A stretch of 64,000 nt of DNA. Source: Neolewinella marina (GTDB lineage: Bacteria > Bacteroidota > Bacteroidia > Chitinophagales > Saprospiraceae). The notes beneath the pieces are model-generated. The model was not told the DNA's origin, did not search any database, and saw only the letters and a program-made list of their open reading frames with translations. Each line of letters opens with the position of its first letter. Within the stretch, counting starts at the first letter, position 1. Location: assembly GCF_002631205.1 (NCBI RefSeq), contig NZ_PDLO01000001.1, positions 1,054,001 to 1,118,000 on the forward strand, read 5' to 3'. The position numbers and the translations under genes are program-made. Below are positions 52,500 through 62,200 of this stretch, one piece after another.

Positions 52500-53446
52500 T
52501 TCGCGCGCGCGCTCTCCTCATCGTAGGTGAACACGACGGGGCGGCCAGAGCGCAGGACCAAGGCTTCCTTAGGCAAGAGCACCGCTTCGTCGGAGTGCCC
52601 CGCGATGGTTACCATCACGTTCATGCCCGGGTACAGGCGGTGTGACCCGGTGTTGCCCAAACGGGCACGCACCCGCAGGAGCCCACCGTCGTTCACCCGT
52701 GGATTGACGATATCGAGGGTGGCGGGAATCTTGACCTCCGGGAGGGCGAGCGGGCTTACGGTGATCCGGTGCCCCTGGTCGAGTCGGGGAATCTCCTGCT
52801 CCAATAAAGTGAACTCCGCTTCGAGGCTCGTCGGATCGATTAGGGTACAAATTTCCTCCCCCACGCCTACCAATTGTCCGGCCTGGGCCTCTACCTCGGC
52901 CGCGCGGCCCGCGAAGGGGGCTAGCTGTATGGCCTGCGTGAGTGCATAGTGGGCTTCCCGCAGGGCCACCTCCGCAGCCGGCAATCCCGACTGAATAAGC
53001 GCATTGTCGCGGGCCAGTCGGGGCAGGACGGTATCACCGGGTGGAAGGTTGATGGATAGGCGTAGGAGCAGGTCGCGGTGGCGGAACGCCGCCTCCTCAC
53101 GCGCGGCCATCGCCCGGTCTACGGCTAATCGCACCGGGCGCAGGTCGGTGACCGCCAGGGTGTCTCCCCGGCGGTAGTACTTCCCTTCCACCGGAGCCAG
53201 GGTTAGCACGCCGCCGATCTGGCTACTGATCGTTATCTCGCGACGCGCACGCAGGTTGCCGTTGGTTTGCCGCCTTAGGGGTAATTGCCCGAGTCGGGCT
53301 TGAACGATCGTCACTTCCGGTGCCACCACTTCGGTTATAGATTCGCCCGAAAGGTTCACGGCTACCGGTTCCACCTTCTCCCCCCCACCGCAATGGGTTA
53401 GGAAGAGCAAACATAGATAGAGGTAACTAGGATGGAGGCGTGCCAT
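52361..53446 (-). CDS. RND periplasmic adaptor lipoprotein (HlyD/MFP family)
   Basis: A 361-residue membrane-fusion protein with a lipobox (LCLLFLTHC|G). It has a barrel-sandwich/lipoyl half (GNLRARREITISSQIGGVLTLAPVEGKYYRRGDTL), a helical hairpin (about 110-170), a second lipoyl half (QLAPFAGRAAEVEAQAGQLVGVGEEICTLID) and a beta-barrel and membrane-proximal domain. It links the RND permease to an outer-membrane channel. Its 3' end overlaps the permease frame and its 5' end overlaps the putative HTH gene by 20 nt, so the three genes form one tightly packed unit. Confidence 0.9.
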   Translation of the reverse strand: MARLHPSYLYLCLLFLTHCGGGEKVEPVAVNLSGESITEVVAPEVTIVQARLGQLPLRRQTNGNLRARREITISSQIGGVLTLAPVEGKYYRRGDTLAVTDLRPVRLAVDRAMAAREEAAFRHRDLLLRLSINLPPGDTVLPRLARDNALIQSGLPAAEVALREAHYALTQAIQLAPFAGRAAEVEAQAGQLVGVGEEICTLIDPTSLEAEFTLLEQEIPRLDQGHRITVSPLALPEVKIPATLDIVNPRVNDGGLLRVRARLGNTGSHRLYPGMNVMVTIAGHSDEAVLLPKEALVLRSGRPVVFTYDEESARAKWQYVSVLHENDEMIAVGEGVEPGASVIVSGNLNLDHDARVIVKVK

Positions 53447-53684
53447 AATTACTGAGCCGGATCAGTGGGCGGGGGGGGGGCAGGGGAATATTTTGGTAAG
53501 TCGAGCGATCGACGCAGGACGGCCAGCCATAATGTACGTAAAACAGCTTTTGATAAGATGGTGACAACCGCTGTCGCTTGGGCAGATGCGGTGCCAGTTG
53601 CTCAAGTTTTCTGGTTACCGTTCGGGTGTGGACCGAACATTCGTAGGCCAGCTGACTACGAGTTTTGAAGGGAATAGGTGCCAT
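53427..53684 (-). CDS. Small putative helix-turn-helix protein with C-tract
   Basis: An 85-residue protein. Residues about 7-30 (FKTRSQLAYECSVHTRTVTRKLEQL) fit a helix-turn-helix; LSPSYQKLFYVHYGWP resembles a segment of small Bacteroidota HTH proteins I recall. It may regulate the adaptor-RND genes that follow. The C-terminal part crosses a run of ten C residues on the coding strand (53471-53480). With one extra C the frame would stop at TAA (53449-53451), 2 nt before the adaptor ATG; as read it runs 20 nt into the adaptor. ATG at 53684 is preferred to a TTG three codons upstream. Confidence 0.6.
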   Translation of the reverse strand: MAPIPFKTRSQLAYECSVHTRTVTRKLEQLAPHLPKRQRLSPSYQKLFYVHYGWPSCVDRSTYQNIPLPPPRPLIRLSNYGTPPS

Positions 53685-53770
53685 TAGTGTCAAGCTAACG
53701 AAGTATTGGATGCGGAAATCTTGCTGAAATTACGGAAATAATTTGATGAAGCGAGGCGACGAGCGTCACT

Positions 53771-54031
53771 TTATCCAGCTTCGGCCCCAAATGTTCTTCC
53801 AGCAAAGGCAATTTTGCTGGCCTCCTCGGCCCGGGCCGGTACCGCCCTGCTCTCCTTGTAGACGAAGCCCAGGCGGTGTCGCAGGTCCGTCATACCGCTC
53901 ACCGTATACTCTACCCCGAAGGTGTCGCGGACGGAGGCGCAGATGTCCGCGGCGTCGGGGTGGAGATTGTGGTCCAGGTGGACCGTCGACTGCTGTTCCT
54001 TGACTTCGTCCTAACTGAGCTCAAAGTTCAT
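53771..54031 (-). pseudogene. IS630-family transposase remnant
   Basis: The frame reads MNFELS, a stop, then DEVKEQQSTVHLDHNLHPDA, ASVRDTFGVEYTVSGMTDLRHRLGFVYK and VPARAEEA, which is the N-terminal DNA-binding region of IS630 transposases (the YTVSGMTxLLHRxGF motif). It has an in-frame stop at codon 7 and loses homology after about 75 codons. No DDE domain or terminal repeats were found. Flanking bases 53694-53770 and 54032-54218 hold no gene I can support. Confidence 0.75.
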
Positions 54032-54218
54032 ACGTCCTCAAATCGCTGCTGGCCGAAAACCAGTTCGTGAGCGGTATTGACATCACAAGACATTAAAGAT
54101 CAAATATTTGCCAATTGCGATTAGACGACGCATTTTGGGTAAACGGTAGCTCCTTCCAACTACCTCAAATGGGAGGCCATTTACTAGATTGGTTGTCTAG
54201 AGAACACATCATAGTGCC

Positions 54219-54476
54219 ATGTTTACTTTTCCACCTATTACTAAGCAGTTTAGAAAAGCTGTCTTATTAACTTTTTTCGCGGCAGCCTTCTCCATACCGA
54301 ATGCATCATTTGCAGGTTGTGGATTTATCGGCTCATATATGACCTGCTCAGAGGGTGGTGGAACCGCCCATGTGTGCCGAGCCGTATGCGATGGAGGGTC
54401 GAGCACCTGCGTAGCGTGTGGTTGCGGCATGTCACCCTGCACCCCCGCCGGCTGTGGTGGGTGCAATGAACAATAA
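54219..54476 (+). CDS. Secreted cysteine-rich mini-protein A
   Basis: An 85-residue precursor. A basic start (KQFRK) and hydrophobic core lead to a likely signal peptidase I site after SIPNASFA; the mature ~52 residues hold 10 cysteines and many Gly (GCGF ... TCSEGGGTAHVC ... ACGCG ... CGGCNEQ). It shares TCS[ED]GxG...C and a terminal EQ with the peptide at 57117. It is similar in style to Bacteroidota NVEALA-type exported peptides, but has no NVEALA motif. A 6-bladed propeller lipoprotein gene follows 64 bp downstream. No maturation enzyme was recognised. Confidence 0.75.
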   Translation: MFTFPPITKQFRKAVLLTFFAAAFSIPNASFAGCGFIGSYMTCSEGGGTAHVCRAVCDGGSSTCVACGCGMSPCTPAGCGGCNEQ

Positions 54477-54540
54477 ACCTATTCCACAATTTTAGCCTAG
54501 CTTTTGGGTTAACCCCAGGAGCTAGGCATAATTTAAAACT

Positions 54541-55707
54541 ATGTCAAAGTGCTTACCTTATGTTTGGTTATTAGTCATTCTACAGTGCTGCACTATGGAA
54601 AGCGAACCATTGCACACTACGACGACAGGATCGGTAGGCCAATCTTATAAAATTGCCGGCGGCCATTTTTTCTCCGAACCGATAATGGTCAATGTACCCT
54701 ACGGGGCCACTCTCAAATCCGGCACCTCAATGTCAGAAATGTTCGTGGACACTCTGGGGGGCCAATTTATTTTCATCGATCGGGACCGGTGCCGCGTCAC
54801 CTCTTTTTCGACTGAGGGGGAGATCAAGTGGCAGATCGCTTGTGGTGTAGAAGGCCCGGATGCTTCACCTGGAAACATTGACAATGTTGCCTTCGCAGAG
54901 CACAGTGGCCGATTGTACGTCAACGACTGGACCGCCAAAACCATCTTTGTTTATGATCGGAATGGCGCCAAGGTAGGAACCATCCGGCACGGAATCAACT
55001 TTTCTGACATGGCGGTGCTCCCCAACGATCACCTGGTGCTGTTTACCGACATCTACTACAACCGGAGCGTAACCGGGCATCCAGACCGCCATCATAGCTT
55101 TATATATATTGATGGTACGGGAGAAATTGTCCGCCTGGCCGGTTCAGGCCCTCTGCCGCCCGTTCGTGAAACATTTTTGGATTACCACGAATTTTTCTGG
55201 AACGAAGGGACGCTATACTTTAACCAACAGTTTACGGACACCACGTTTCGGGTGGAACCGGACACCATATTTCCAGCATACACAACCGGCCTTAGCGCCG
55301 CGGAAACGACCCAGGCCCTCTTCGACGAGGCAGACGTAGCCGATCCGGTCACCGAAATTGTCGTGAATGACTATGCGTACGTATCTCAAGCAGTTAATTC
55401 CGGCAACTATACCTATAGGATATACACCCCGGGCATAAATACGTCCAGGCCACAGATGTCCATTGCCGACCCTTCGGGAAATACGCTTTTTGACGGTCGG
55501 TTCGTCCAAAGCGGAGCGTTCACTCTGACAACTCCGACCAAGCTCACCAACGGCTACTTTATAGTGAAGATGTTCAAGGAAAAGTTTGAGGAGTTGCAGA
55601 AATTGGCTGATCAGCCCTCAGTACCGGTTGAGTACTATAATCCCGACCCCAATACAGATATTGACGGAATGGTATTGATCGCTTTTAAGCCGTCCTCAGA
55701 AAAATAA
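54541..55707 (+). CDS. 6-bladed beta-propeller lipoprotein
   Basis: A 388-residue protein. The N-terminus MSKCLPYVWLLVILQCC looks like a lipoprotein signal (Cys about 16-17). Blades show in DTLGGQFIFIDRDRCRVTSFSTEGEIKWQI, NVAFAEHSGRLYVNDWTAKTIFVYDRNGAKVGTI and SDMAVLPNDHLVLFTDI, consistent with the Bacteroidota TolB-like 6-bladed propeller family (BF3011-type). Binding partner is unknown. It follows Cys-rich peptide A. Base composition is lower in GC than the flanking housekeeping genes. Confidence 0.8.
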   Translation: MSKCLPYVWLLVILQCCTMESEPLHTTTTGSVGQSYKIAGGHFFSEPIMVNVPYGATLKSGTSMSEMFVDTLGGQFIFIDRDRCRVTSFSTEGEIKWQIACGVEGPDASPGNIDNVAFAEHSGRLYVNDWTAKTIFVYDRNGAKVGTIRHGINFSDMAVLPNDHLVLFTDIYYNRSVTGHPDRHHSFIYIDGTGEIVRLAGSGPLPPVRETFLDYHEFFWNEGTLYFNQQFTDTTFRVEPDTIFPAYTTGLSAAETTQALFDEADVADPVTEIVVNDYAYVSQAVNSGNYTYRIYTPGINTSRPQMSIADPSGNTLFDGRFVQSGAFTLTTPTKLTNGYFIVKMFKEKFEELQKLADQPSVPVEYYNPDPNTDIDGMVLIAFKPSSEK

Positions 55708-55721
55708 AATAAGCATTCCGA

Positions 55722-55888
55722 TCACAATGGTGAATCGCTCCGGTATATGCGCACGTCTTCGTCGTCGGATGCGATAAAGACCGTTCCCCGATCCGATACC
55801 GCCAGGGTGTGGGCACGGTAGGGAAGTCGGTAACTCCGGACCAGCTTTCCCTCCCAATCGAACACGAAAAGTCTGTCGGTAGCCAGCG
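55722..55888 (-). pseudogene. C-terminal fragment of a third propeller lipoprotein
   Basis: Read on the minus strand and ending at a TGA (55722-55724), the frame gives LATDRLFVFDWEGKLVRSY, RAHTLAVSDRGTVFIASDDED and VRIYRSDSPL, the last two blades of a propeller like the neighbour. Its 5' side ends exactly at the terminal repeat of the insertion sequence at 55889. The gene would run on the minus strand, converging with the intact propeller gene (14 bp between stops). Confidence 0.7.
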
Positions 55889-56846
55889 GTTCTCACTATC
55901 GGTCAGATCAGCCTGATGCAGTACATGTCGGCAATTTCGAGGTGTAACTTCTGCATGTTTGGTGCCGGCACCCTGCGGAAGACCGTGCGCAGGCTATCCC
56001 AGAGCTTCGCCTTCGTCTTGAGTCCACCGAGCAGTGTACGCAAGGTCTGGTTGGCGGCTTGTTGCAATTGGTCAACCCAAACGGCCATCATAATCAGGTA
56101 GGCCATTACCGTGCACAGGTTCTTCTCCCCGGGGCCGTAATTGTGCTCGAAGTGGTAGCCCTTGTTCTTTAGCGTATTGAAGATCCCGTTTTCGATCTTC
56201 CTGCGGGCCCGCCCGATGGCCAGCAAGCGGCCTACGTTGTCCTTAGTCAGTCCCACGTTGGTCACGAAGGGGAACACCGTTTACTTGCTCCGCCCGTCGC
56301 GGCCGGTGATCGGCTCGTGGTCCCGGGGGAATACTTTGGCCACGCCGGGCTGCACCAGGGCAGCGCTCAGCAGCGCATGGTAGAGGTCGGTCGTACCGTC
56401 GCGGTGCTGACGGCCACGAAGTCTCGCCAGACGAATTAGCGGCGCAGTAGGCCCGCCCCGCGCAGGTGATCCAGCAGGCGCCCGAAGCCGGCCCGTAGTT
56501 CGGCCGGACGTACCCCGTCGAGCAGCTTACGCAGGCAGTTGTCGGACGGAATACGACCGATGCGGAACACGCTGGCCAGGTTGTGCTCTTCGGCCTGCGT
56601 CAGGCGACCAAACTCAAACAAGGAAGCGGCCTTGAACGAGTAAATAGCGAAGGCGGCCCGTAGGGCATCCCCCAGGGAATAGCTGGCGTTGAAGGCGCGG
56701 CCATCGTCTAGCCTGCTAAAGAACGGATGTAGGATTTGGCCGAAGACGTAGTCGAAGCTACACAGGCGGGAAAGTTCGGACTCAGATCGTGCTTTAGCCA
56801 TCCCCGAAAAGTACTACCGGATGGCCAAATCTCCGATAGTGAGAAC
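55889..56846 (-). mobile_element. Defective insertion sequence with 14-bp terminal inverted repeats
   Basis: The ends are GTTCTCACTATCGG at 55889-55902 and its exact complement at 56833-56846. About 958 bp lies between, carrying pieces of a DDE transposase. I could not identify a target duplication. The insertion ends exactly at the boundary of the propeller fragment. Confidence 0.85.
55903..56801 (-). pseudogene. Disrupted DDE transposase of the insertion sequence
   Basis: Two pieces on the minus strand. The N-terminal part (56436-56801, 121 codons) reads MAKARSESELSRLCSFDYVF and SDNCLRKLLDGVRPAELR. The C-terminal part (55903-56277) reads GRARRKIENGIFNTLKNKGYHFEHNYG, a signature of the last catalytic region in IS4-like/ISNCY-type transposases, the family not being certain. 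In between are a frame change, an in-frame TAA (56278-56280) and an apparent deletion of the central catalytic region. The enzyme cannot be active. Confidence 0.8.
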
Positions 56847-56892
56847 TGCTGCAATCGAGCAGCGTCATCAACCCTATCGTTGTGATCACCAT
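56847..56892 (-). pseudogene. Possible N-terminus of the interrupted propeller lipoprotein
   Basis: An ATG at 56892 starts MVITTIGLMTLLDCS, a short lipoprotein signal with Cys, which runs directly into the insertion sequence. It would make sense as the start of the gene whose C-terminal fragment lies at 55722-55888, with most of it lost. The stretch is only 15 codons, so this is tentative. Confidence 0.3.
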
Positions 56893-57116
56893 AATCTCGT
56901 ATTTGGATACAACCTGCAACAGGAATAGGCGATCACAAGATGAAGGCGTTCACGCGTTAACCACGAATCACGCAACTTCAATACGACATTTAGCGACATT
57001 TCTATCTATACGCTTGATATAAAAAATACTGTTCCATATAATGGATATCGGTAACGGGCCTCGCCTGAATTTGAAGGCGATGCAGTATTCCACTGCATGT
57101 TCAACATTGATACACC
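56893..57116. other. AT-rich intergenic region before Cys-rich peptide B
   Basis: About 220 bp, low in GC, with no convincing open frame, hairpin or -7 box recognised. It lies between the insertion sequence remnant and the start of the second peptide gene. Confidence 0.4.
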
Positions 57117-57368
57117 ATGAATAAAAACTTGATAGTAAAAATAAAGTCGATGGCGATTGCGGTCATTGTCTTTGCTTCAATTTTTGCCATTTCCATTCCA
57201 GTAGGTGCGGAATGTGGATCGTGCACGGTTTCAGCGTCGGGACCAAATAATGGCTCTTGTTGGACTTGCAGTGATGGAACAGGCGACATATGCATGGCCT
57301 CGGGCGGCACACCAGGTTGTAATGGCACGGTGATTGGAGGAACATCTAAGCCGCCAATCGAACAATAA
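57117..57368 (+). CDS. Secreted cysteine-rich mini-protein B
   Basis: An 83-residue precursor. The signal peptide is typical (MNKNLIVKIKSMAIAVIVFASIFA, cleavage probably near PVGAE). The mature ~50 residues have 6 cysteines and many Gly/Ser/Thr (CGSCTVSASG, SCWTCSDGTGDICM, GCNGTVIGG). It shares the TCS[ED]G-x-G...[IV]C motif and terminal EQ with peptide A. A DUF4221-like lipoprotein gene follows 380 bp downstream. The role is unknown; peptide export, adhesion or bacteriocin-like activity are all possible. Confidence 0.72.
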   Translation: MNKNLIVKIKSMAIAVIVFASIFAISIPVGAECGSCTVSASGPNNGSCWTCSDGTGDICMASGGTPGCNGTVIGGTSKPPIEQ

Positions 57369-57748
57369 CTTCTCGACCTCCCATTTTCGACAAAACATGC
57401 AGTTACTATTACATAGGAATTCGTCCTAGATAAACATATCAATTTGCGATTATGTAATTAACAATATTACCACTTACATAAAATTTTAATCGTAGAAGCA
57501 TGCCCAAGTTTTGCTGATCGAGCGAGAGTGATAAAATTCTGTTCTGAGCAAGGTGAAAAACGAGGCGATGCCGGTAGCATCGGCAATTATCTTCAACGCC
57601 GCTCAGGATAAAATTGGCCGCTCGTAGCCGATTGAGAAGGATTTGGACGTGCAATAAAAGATTGGTCAATCGCAAACATCGTAATAACAGAGACCTCTTT
57701 GGCCAGTTAACCGTTTTCAATCGAATCAATAGCGGCTAATTTCTTCAC
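57369..57748. other. AT-rich intergenic region between peptide B and the DUF4221-like gene
   Basis: 380 bp without a gene I can support. A 96-codon minus-strand frame (57439-57729) has a Leu/Arg-rich composition with no start signal, no signal peptide and no recognisable motif; I leave it out. No terminator or promoter was identified. Confidence 0.4.
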
Positions 57749-58876
57749 ATGAAACTAATATTCCATTTAATTATCATTTTCCTATGTGCTTGCACTTCAC
57801 ACGCTGATTCTCCCACGCCCCGTTCGAAACTTGAATATCTCGATTTAGTAGAAGTCGACTCATTGTATTTAATTGCGAGCAATACGTATAATTACGATAA
57901 CCTTCACGGGATGAGTGTGGCAAGTTATAACGGAAAAGAATACTTGCTAAATCTTTCGAATGAAAGAATCTTTCGATTTGATCTTAATGATGGTGAATTG
58001 GTAGAAGAGCTCCCATTGCCAAGAGAAGGGAAAGGGTCAATCAAAGTAGCTGGTGATGGCGATGGAATAGCTATGATTAAACCTGGACACTACCTGTATA
58101 TAGCCAATATGATGAGATCAATATACTCAGTCAAAAGTAATTTTGCCTCTGTTGTTGACGGAACCGTTGACACCGATAACATCTACCTCGTCAGTTCGTA
58201 CCAAGGACTGCCTTTGACAATTGGCAGCGCTTCAATTGTACCACAAATATCCCACAATTACAAAGACATATCTCAAAACAAAGCCTTTAGAATTATTGAT
58301 CATGGAACCTGGACGTCTAAACAAATTATAGATTATCCGGAAATATATAAACAACAGTCATATGGTTTGTATCCATATCTATATCACGCCTCAATTATTC
58401 ATTTTGAATCCAAGGGGGAACTGAAATTCTGCGTATCTTTTCCGGTAGATCAAAAAGTGCACATTTACAACACCAACTTCACCTTAGAAGAGTCTCATTA
58501 TATGCAATCTAACGAAATTGATGAGATTCCCGCGTTTTCCGACCTATACTATGTTGCTGATCAACCTGACCAAGCCGACCATACCAGATATTACAATTCA
58601 TTGTCATATTACACGGGTTTGTATTATGACGGCAAAAATGAGATTTTCTATCGCCTCGCTAAAATTCATGTTCCAGAGAAAGATGGGTGGCCCTTTAAGT
58701 ATAGCGTTGTAGCTTTCGATAAGGAATTCAAAGCTATTGGCGAGTCTACGGTGCCAGATGATTACAAACCATCATCTGCATTTGGCAGCAAATTCGGTTT
58801 AATGATGTTAAACCGCAAGAAGTTCGCAAATGATCGGAGTGCAGCTATTCCGTACGCTATATTGTCAATGCAGTAA
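57749..58876 (+). CDS. DUF4221/propeller-like lipoprotein
   Basis: A 375-residue protein with a lipobox (IIIFLCAC|T). The body is beta-rich with many Tyr and Asn (NLHGMSVASYNGKEYLLNLSNERIFRFDLNDGE; PGHYLYIANMMRSIYSV; YNSLSYYTGLYYDGKNEIFYRLAKIH; YSVVAFDKEFKAIGES). This layout resembles the Bacteroidota DUF4221 family, which is propeller-like by general form. Codon use is clearly more A+T-rich than in the rest of the window, suggesting transfer. It follows peptide B and precedes the second RND gene by about 405 bp. Confidence 0.75.
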   Translation: MKLIFHLIIIFLCACTSHADSPTPRSKLEYLDLVEVDSLYLIASNTYNYDNLHGMSVASYNGKEYLLNLSNERIFRFDLNDGELVEELPLPREGKGSIKVAGDGDGIAMIKPGHYLYIANMMRSIYSVKSNFASVVDGTVDTDNIYLVSSYQGLPLTIGSASIVPQISHNYKDISQNKAFRIIDHGTWTSKQIIDYPEIYKQQSYGLYPYLYHASIIHFESKGELKFCVSFPVDQKVHIYNTNFTLEESHYMQSNEIDEIPAFSDLYYVADQPDQADHTRYYNSLSYYTGLYYDGKNEIFYRLAKIHVPEKDGWPFKYSVVAFDKEFKAIGESTVPDDYKPSSAFGSKFGLMMLNRKKFANDRSAAIPYAILSMQ

Positions 58877-59281
58877 AGGGCAGTTTATTACAAGTAATAA
58901 TAAGCCTTTCAATTGCGCTGCCAAGATATACCAATCGCGAAATGATTTGGGCCAGCAACGGTTTGAAGGCATATGGATTTCGTTAGAGTACCGGATAATT
59001 TTCTGAAATTGCTTAAGCCATACAAGTAGTTTAATTTGCCCCTGCCGGCTTCGCGTGGTAACGGTATGGATCATCATCCACCAGGGGCATAGCATTTTGG
59101 CTACCGAAGCTGTATTGGGTATTGACGATAGTACTATTCACAAGTAAGTACGTGGCTACCTCCACGGGGGCAAGCCTGATACAATAATTTGTCCAATAAA
59201 GTCCAGTAAGCGTGAATTTTCCCGTAGCTGCCCACCTGGATTTTCCCACCCTACCGCATATCCGCTTATTTTACCTTCACC
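58877..59281. other. Gap with a coding remnant before the second RND gene
   Basis: About 405 bp. A minus-strand frame at 59031-59249 (72 codons) reads GKFTLTGLYWTNYCIRLAPVEVATYLLVNSTIVNTQYSFGSQNAMPLVDDDPYRYHAKP and then a stop; it looks like genuine protein sequence but I recognise no family, so it may be a C-terminal remnant or a small gene. TTTTACCTTCA near 59270 is the only promoter-like feature. Confidence 0.4.
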
Positions 59282-62200
59282 GTGAAGCCCTTCCCCACCC
59301 TACTCCTCCTTACCGCGCTGGCCGTACTCGGTTACCTGTTACTGCCGCGCCTCTCGGTGCGCTGGCAGCCGGGGGTGACGGGCGCTACCCTGCGAGTGGA
59401 CTATGGTTGGCCGGGTGCGGGGCCGGAGGCGGTGGAACAGCAGATCACCGCGCCGCTGGAAGGAGCCTTCGCCCTGGTACGTGGCGTGCAGGAGATCCGG
59501 TCCGTGAGTCGGCAGGGCAGCGGATACATTCGCCTGCAACTGGAAGAGGGGACGGACGCCGACTTCCTGCGGTTCCGGGTAGCCAGCCAAGTCCGGCGGC
59601 TGTACCCAAAACTGCCCATTGGCATTACCTATCCTCGCCTATCCTACACTACCCCTGACGACGAGGAGTACGATACACCGGTACTCACCTACGCCCTGAG
59701 TGGACCGGTCGATGCCACCGCGCTCTACCGTTACGCCACCGATCGGCTGCTGCCGCAACTGAGTTTGCAGGAAGGCCTTGCACGCACGGAGGTGACCGGG
59801 GGCAACCGGCTGCAGTGGCGCATTGCGCTGGACCCCGCCCGTATCGCGGTAGCGGGACTTACCGTCGGCGAGGTGCGCACCCGGCTAGGCGAGCACTTCG
59901 CGCGCAGTGGTCTGGGCTTCGTCGTAGACGGCAATAATCCGGTTTATGCCTACCGGCAGGACGCGCCGGGGGAAGCAGTCGCGCTCACCCCCGGTGACTG
60001 GGAAGCGCTGCCACTGGTGGGGCGCAGCGGTAAGGTGATTCGACTGGGAGAGTTGGCCAGGGTATACCGGGAGCCGCCGCCCGCCCGCGGCTATTACCGC
60101 ATCAACGGAGAAACCAGCGTCCGATTGCTGGTCTACGCAACGCCCGATGCCAATCGGCTCCGCTTGGCCGACGAATACGGCACCCGCGTCCGCGCCCTGG
60201 AAGGAAGCCTTTTGCCCGGTTACCACCTGCGGCTGGAGGACGACGCCACCGAGTACCTCCGGGAAGAACTGCGCAGGACCCGCAACCGGACGCTACTCAG
60301 TATGGGCATCCTGCTGGTGTTCGTGCTGCTGGCCTATCAGAGCCTGCGGCGCCTGCTGGTGGTGACGTTCGCCCTGGCGGTCAACCTGGGCCTGGCCTTC
60401 CTCCTGTACTGGCTGTTGGGGGTGGAACTGAACCTGTATGCCTTCGCCGGCATTGCGGTGAGTTTCGGCATTATGATCGACAACGTTATCATCATGCTCG
60501 ACGCCCTGCGACGGCCCGGCGGGAGTCGGGTAGGGCCCGCTATCGCCGGTGCCACCCTCACGACCCTGGCAAGCCTGAGCGTAATTTTCCTGCTCTCCGC
60601 CGAATTGCGCGCCCAACTCTACGAACTCGCGCGGGTGATGACGATCAACCTGTCGACCTCCGTAGCGGTAGCCCTGCTGCTGGTGCCCGCCCTGACTCCC
60701 CGACCTGACAATACCGACACGGAGCGGCTGCCGCCCATTGCCGACAACGGGTACTCCCGCCTCGTGGCCGCCCTCGTCCGCTACCGCAAAACGGTTCTCG
60801 TGGCAACGATCCTGGCCTTCGGGCTTCCCCTTTGGATGCTGCCCAATCGGGTAGACGACTGGCCGCTCTACAACCGGACCCTTGGCTCCCCCTACTACCA
60901 CGACGTACTGCGGCCGCACGTGAACCGCTGGCTGGGGGGCAGCTTCCGCCTCTTTACCCACTACGTATACGCGGGCAGCGGCTATCGGCCGCCGGAGGAG
61001 ACGAAACTCTACGTGAACGCCGCCCTGCCCGAGGGCGCCACGGTAGACCAGCTGAACGACGTACTGCTGCTGGTGGAAAAGTACCTGGCTGGCTTCGGGG
61101 GGCGGATCGACCGCTATACCTCCCGGGTCAACAGCGGACAATACGGGGCAATGGAGATCACCTTCCCCGAAGGGAATGCCGCCTTCCCCTTCCGGTTGAA
61201 AAATGAACTGACGGCCTTCGCCACAAACTTCGGGGGGGTAAAGTGGAACATCTACGGCGTAGGGCAGGGATTCAGCAATGCCTCCGGGGGTGGGTCCGCC
61301 GGCTTCCGCGTAGAGATGCGGGGCTACAATCAGTCGGGTCTGGACCGCCACGCGGGGCGGCTGGCGGAACTGCTGCTCAACCACCCCCGCGTCCAGGAGG
61401 TAGATACCAACGCCAACCTGAACTGGTGGGAACGCGACCGGGCCGAATACCGGCTGGACTTCGACCGCCGCGAACTAGCGCGGCGCGGACTGGCCGTCAA
61501 TTCCCTCCGGCAGGCCCTGGAGTGGTTCGACCGCAGCAACCAGGCCGACCTCTACCTGGCGGGCGGGGAGCCGGTGGCCATCACCACCAGGGACGCAGGG
61601 GACTACGATAGGTGGCGGCTCGAAAACTGGTCGGTACCGGTGGATACCTTCGCGTTGGCCTTCGCTTCGGTAGCCCGACTGAAGAAAGCGATGGCCCCCC
61701 AGGCCCTTCACAAGATTGACCAGCAGTACTTGCGGATGGTCGAGTTCGAGTACCTGGGCAGTCCCGAGTTCGGGGGGCGCCACCTGAATGCCTGTCTGGA
61801 CACCCTGCGGGCGGAACTGCCGCTGGGCTTCTCCGCGGAACGCAACCACTATCGCCAGCGGCTGGCCGCCGGGGAGATGAGCTACCTGATGGGCCTGGCC
61901 GTGATCCTGATCTTCTTCATCTGCGCGCTGCTGTTTGAGTCGCTGGGGCAGGCCCTGGGCATCGTACTGCTGATCCCGGTGTCGTGCATCGGGGTGTTTC
62001 TCACCTTTTACGGCTTCGACGTACGGCTGGACCAGGGGGGCTACACCAGTTTCCTGCTGGTGGCCGGGCTGGCGGTGAACGGCCTCATTTTGGTACTGAG
62101 CGAGTACAATTACCTGCGGCGGGCGTATGGCGGGCACGCGGGTGCCGGGCTCTATGCGGAAGCCGTGCGCCGCAAGATCACACCCATCCTGCTCACGGTA

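Noticed and set aside
53743-54003. An 86-codon plus-strand frame rich in Pro, Arg and Cys
   Set aside because: It is antisense to the IS630 transposase remnant, which explains the sequence.
57439-57729. A 96-codon minus-strand frame between peptide B and the DUF4221-like gene
   Set aside because: It is Leu/Arg-rich with no signal peptide, domain or supporting context.
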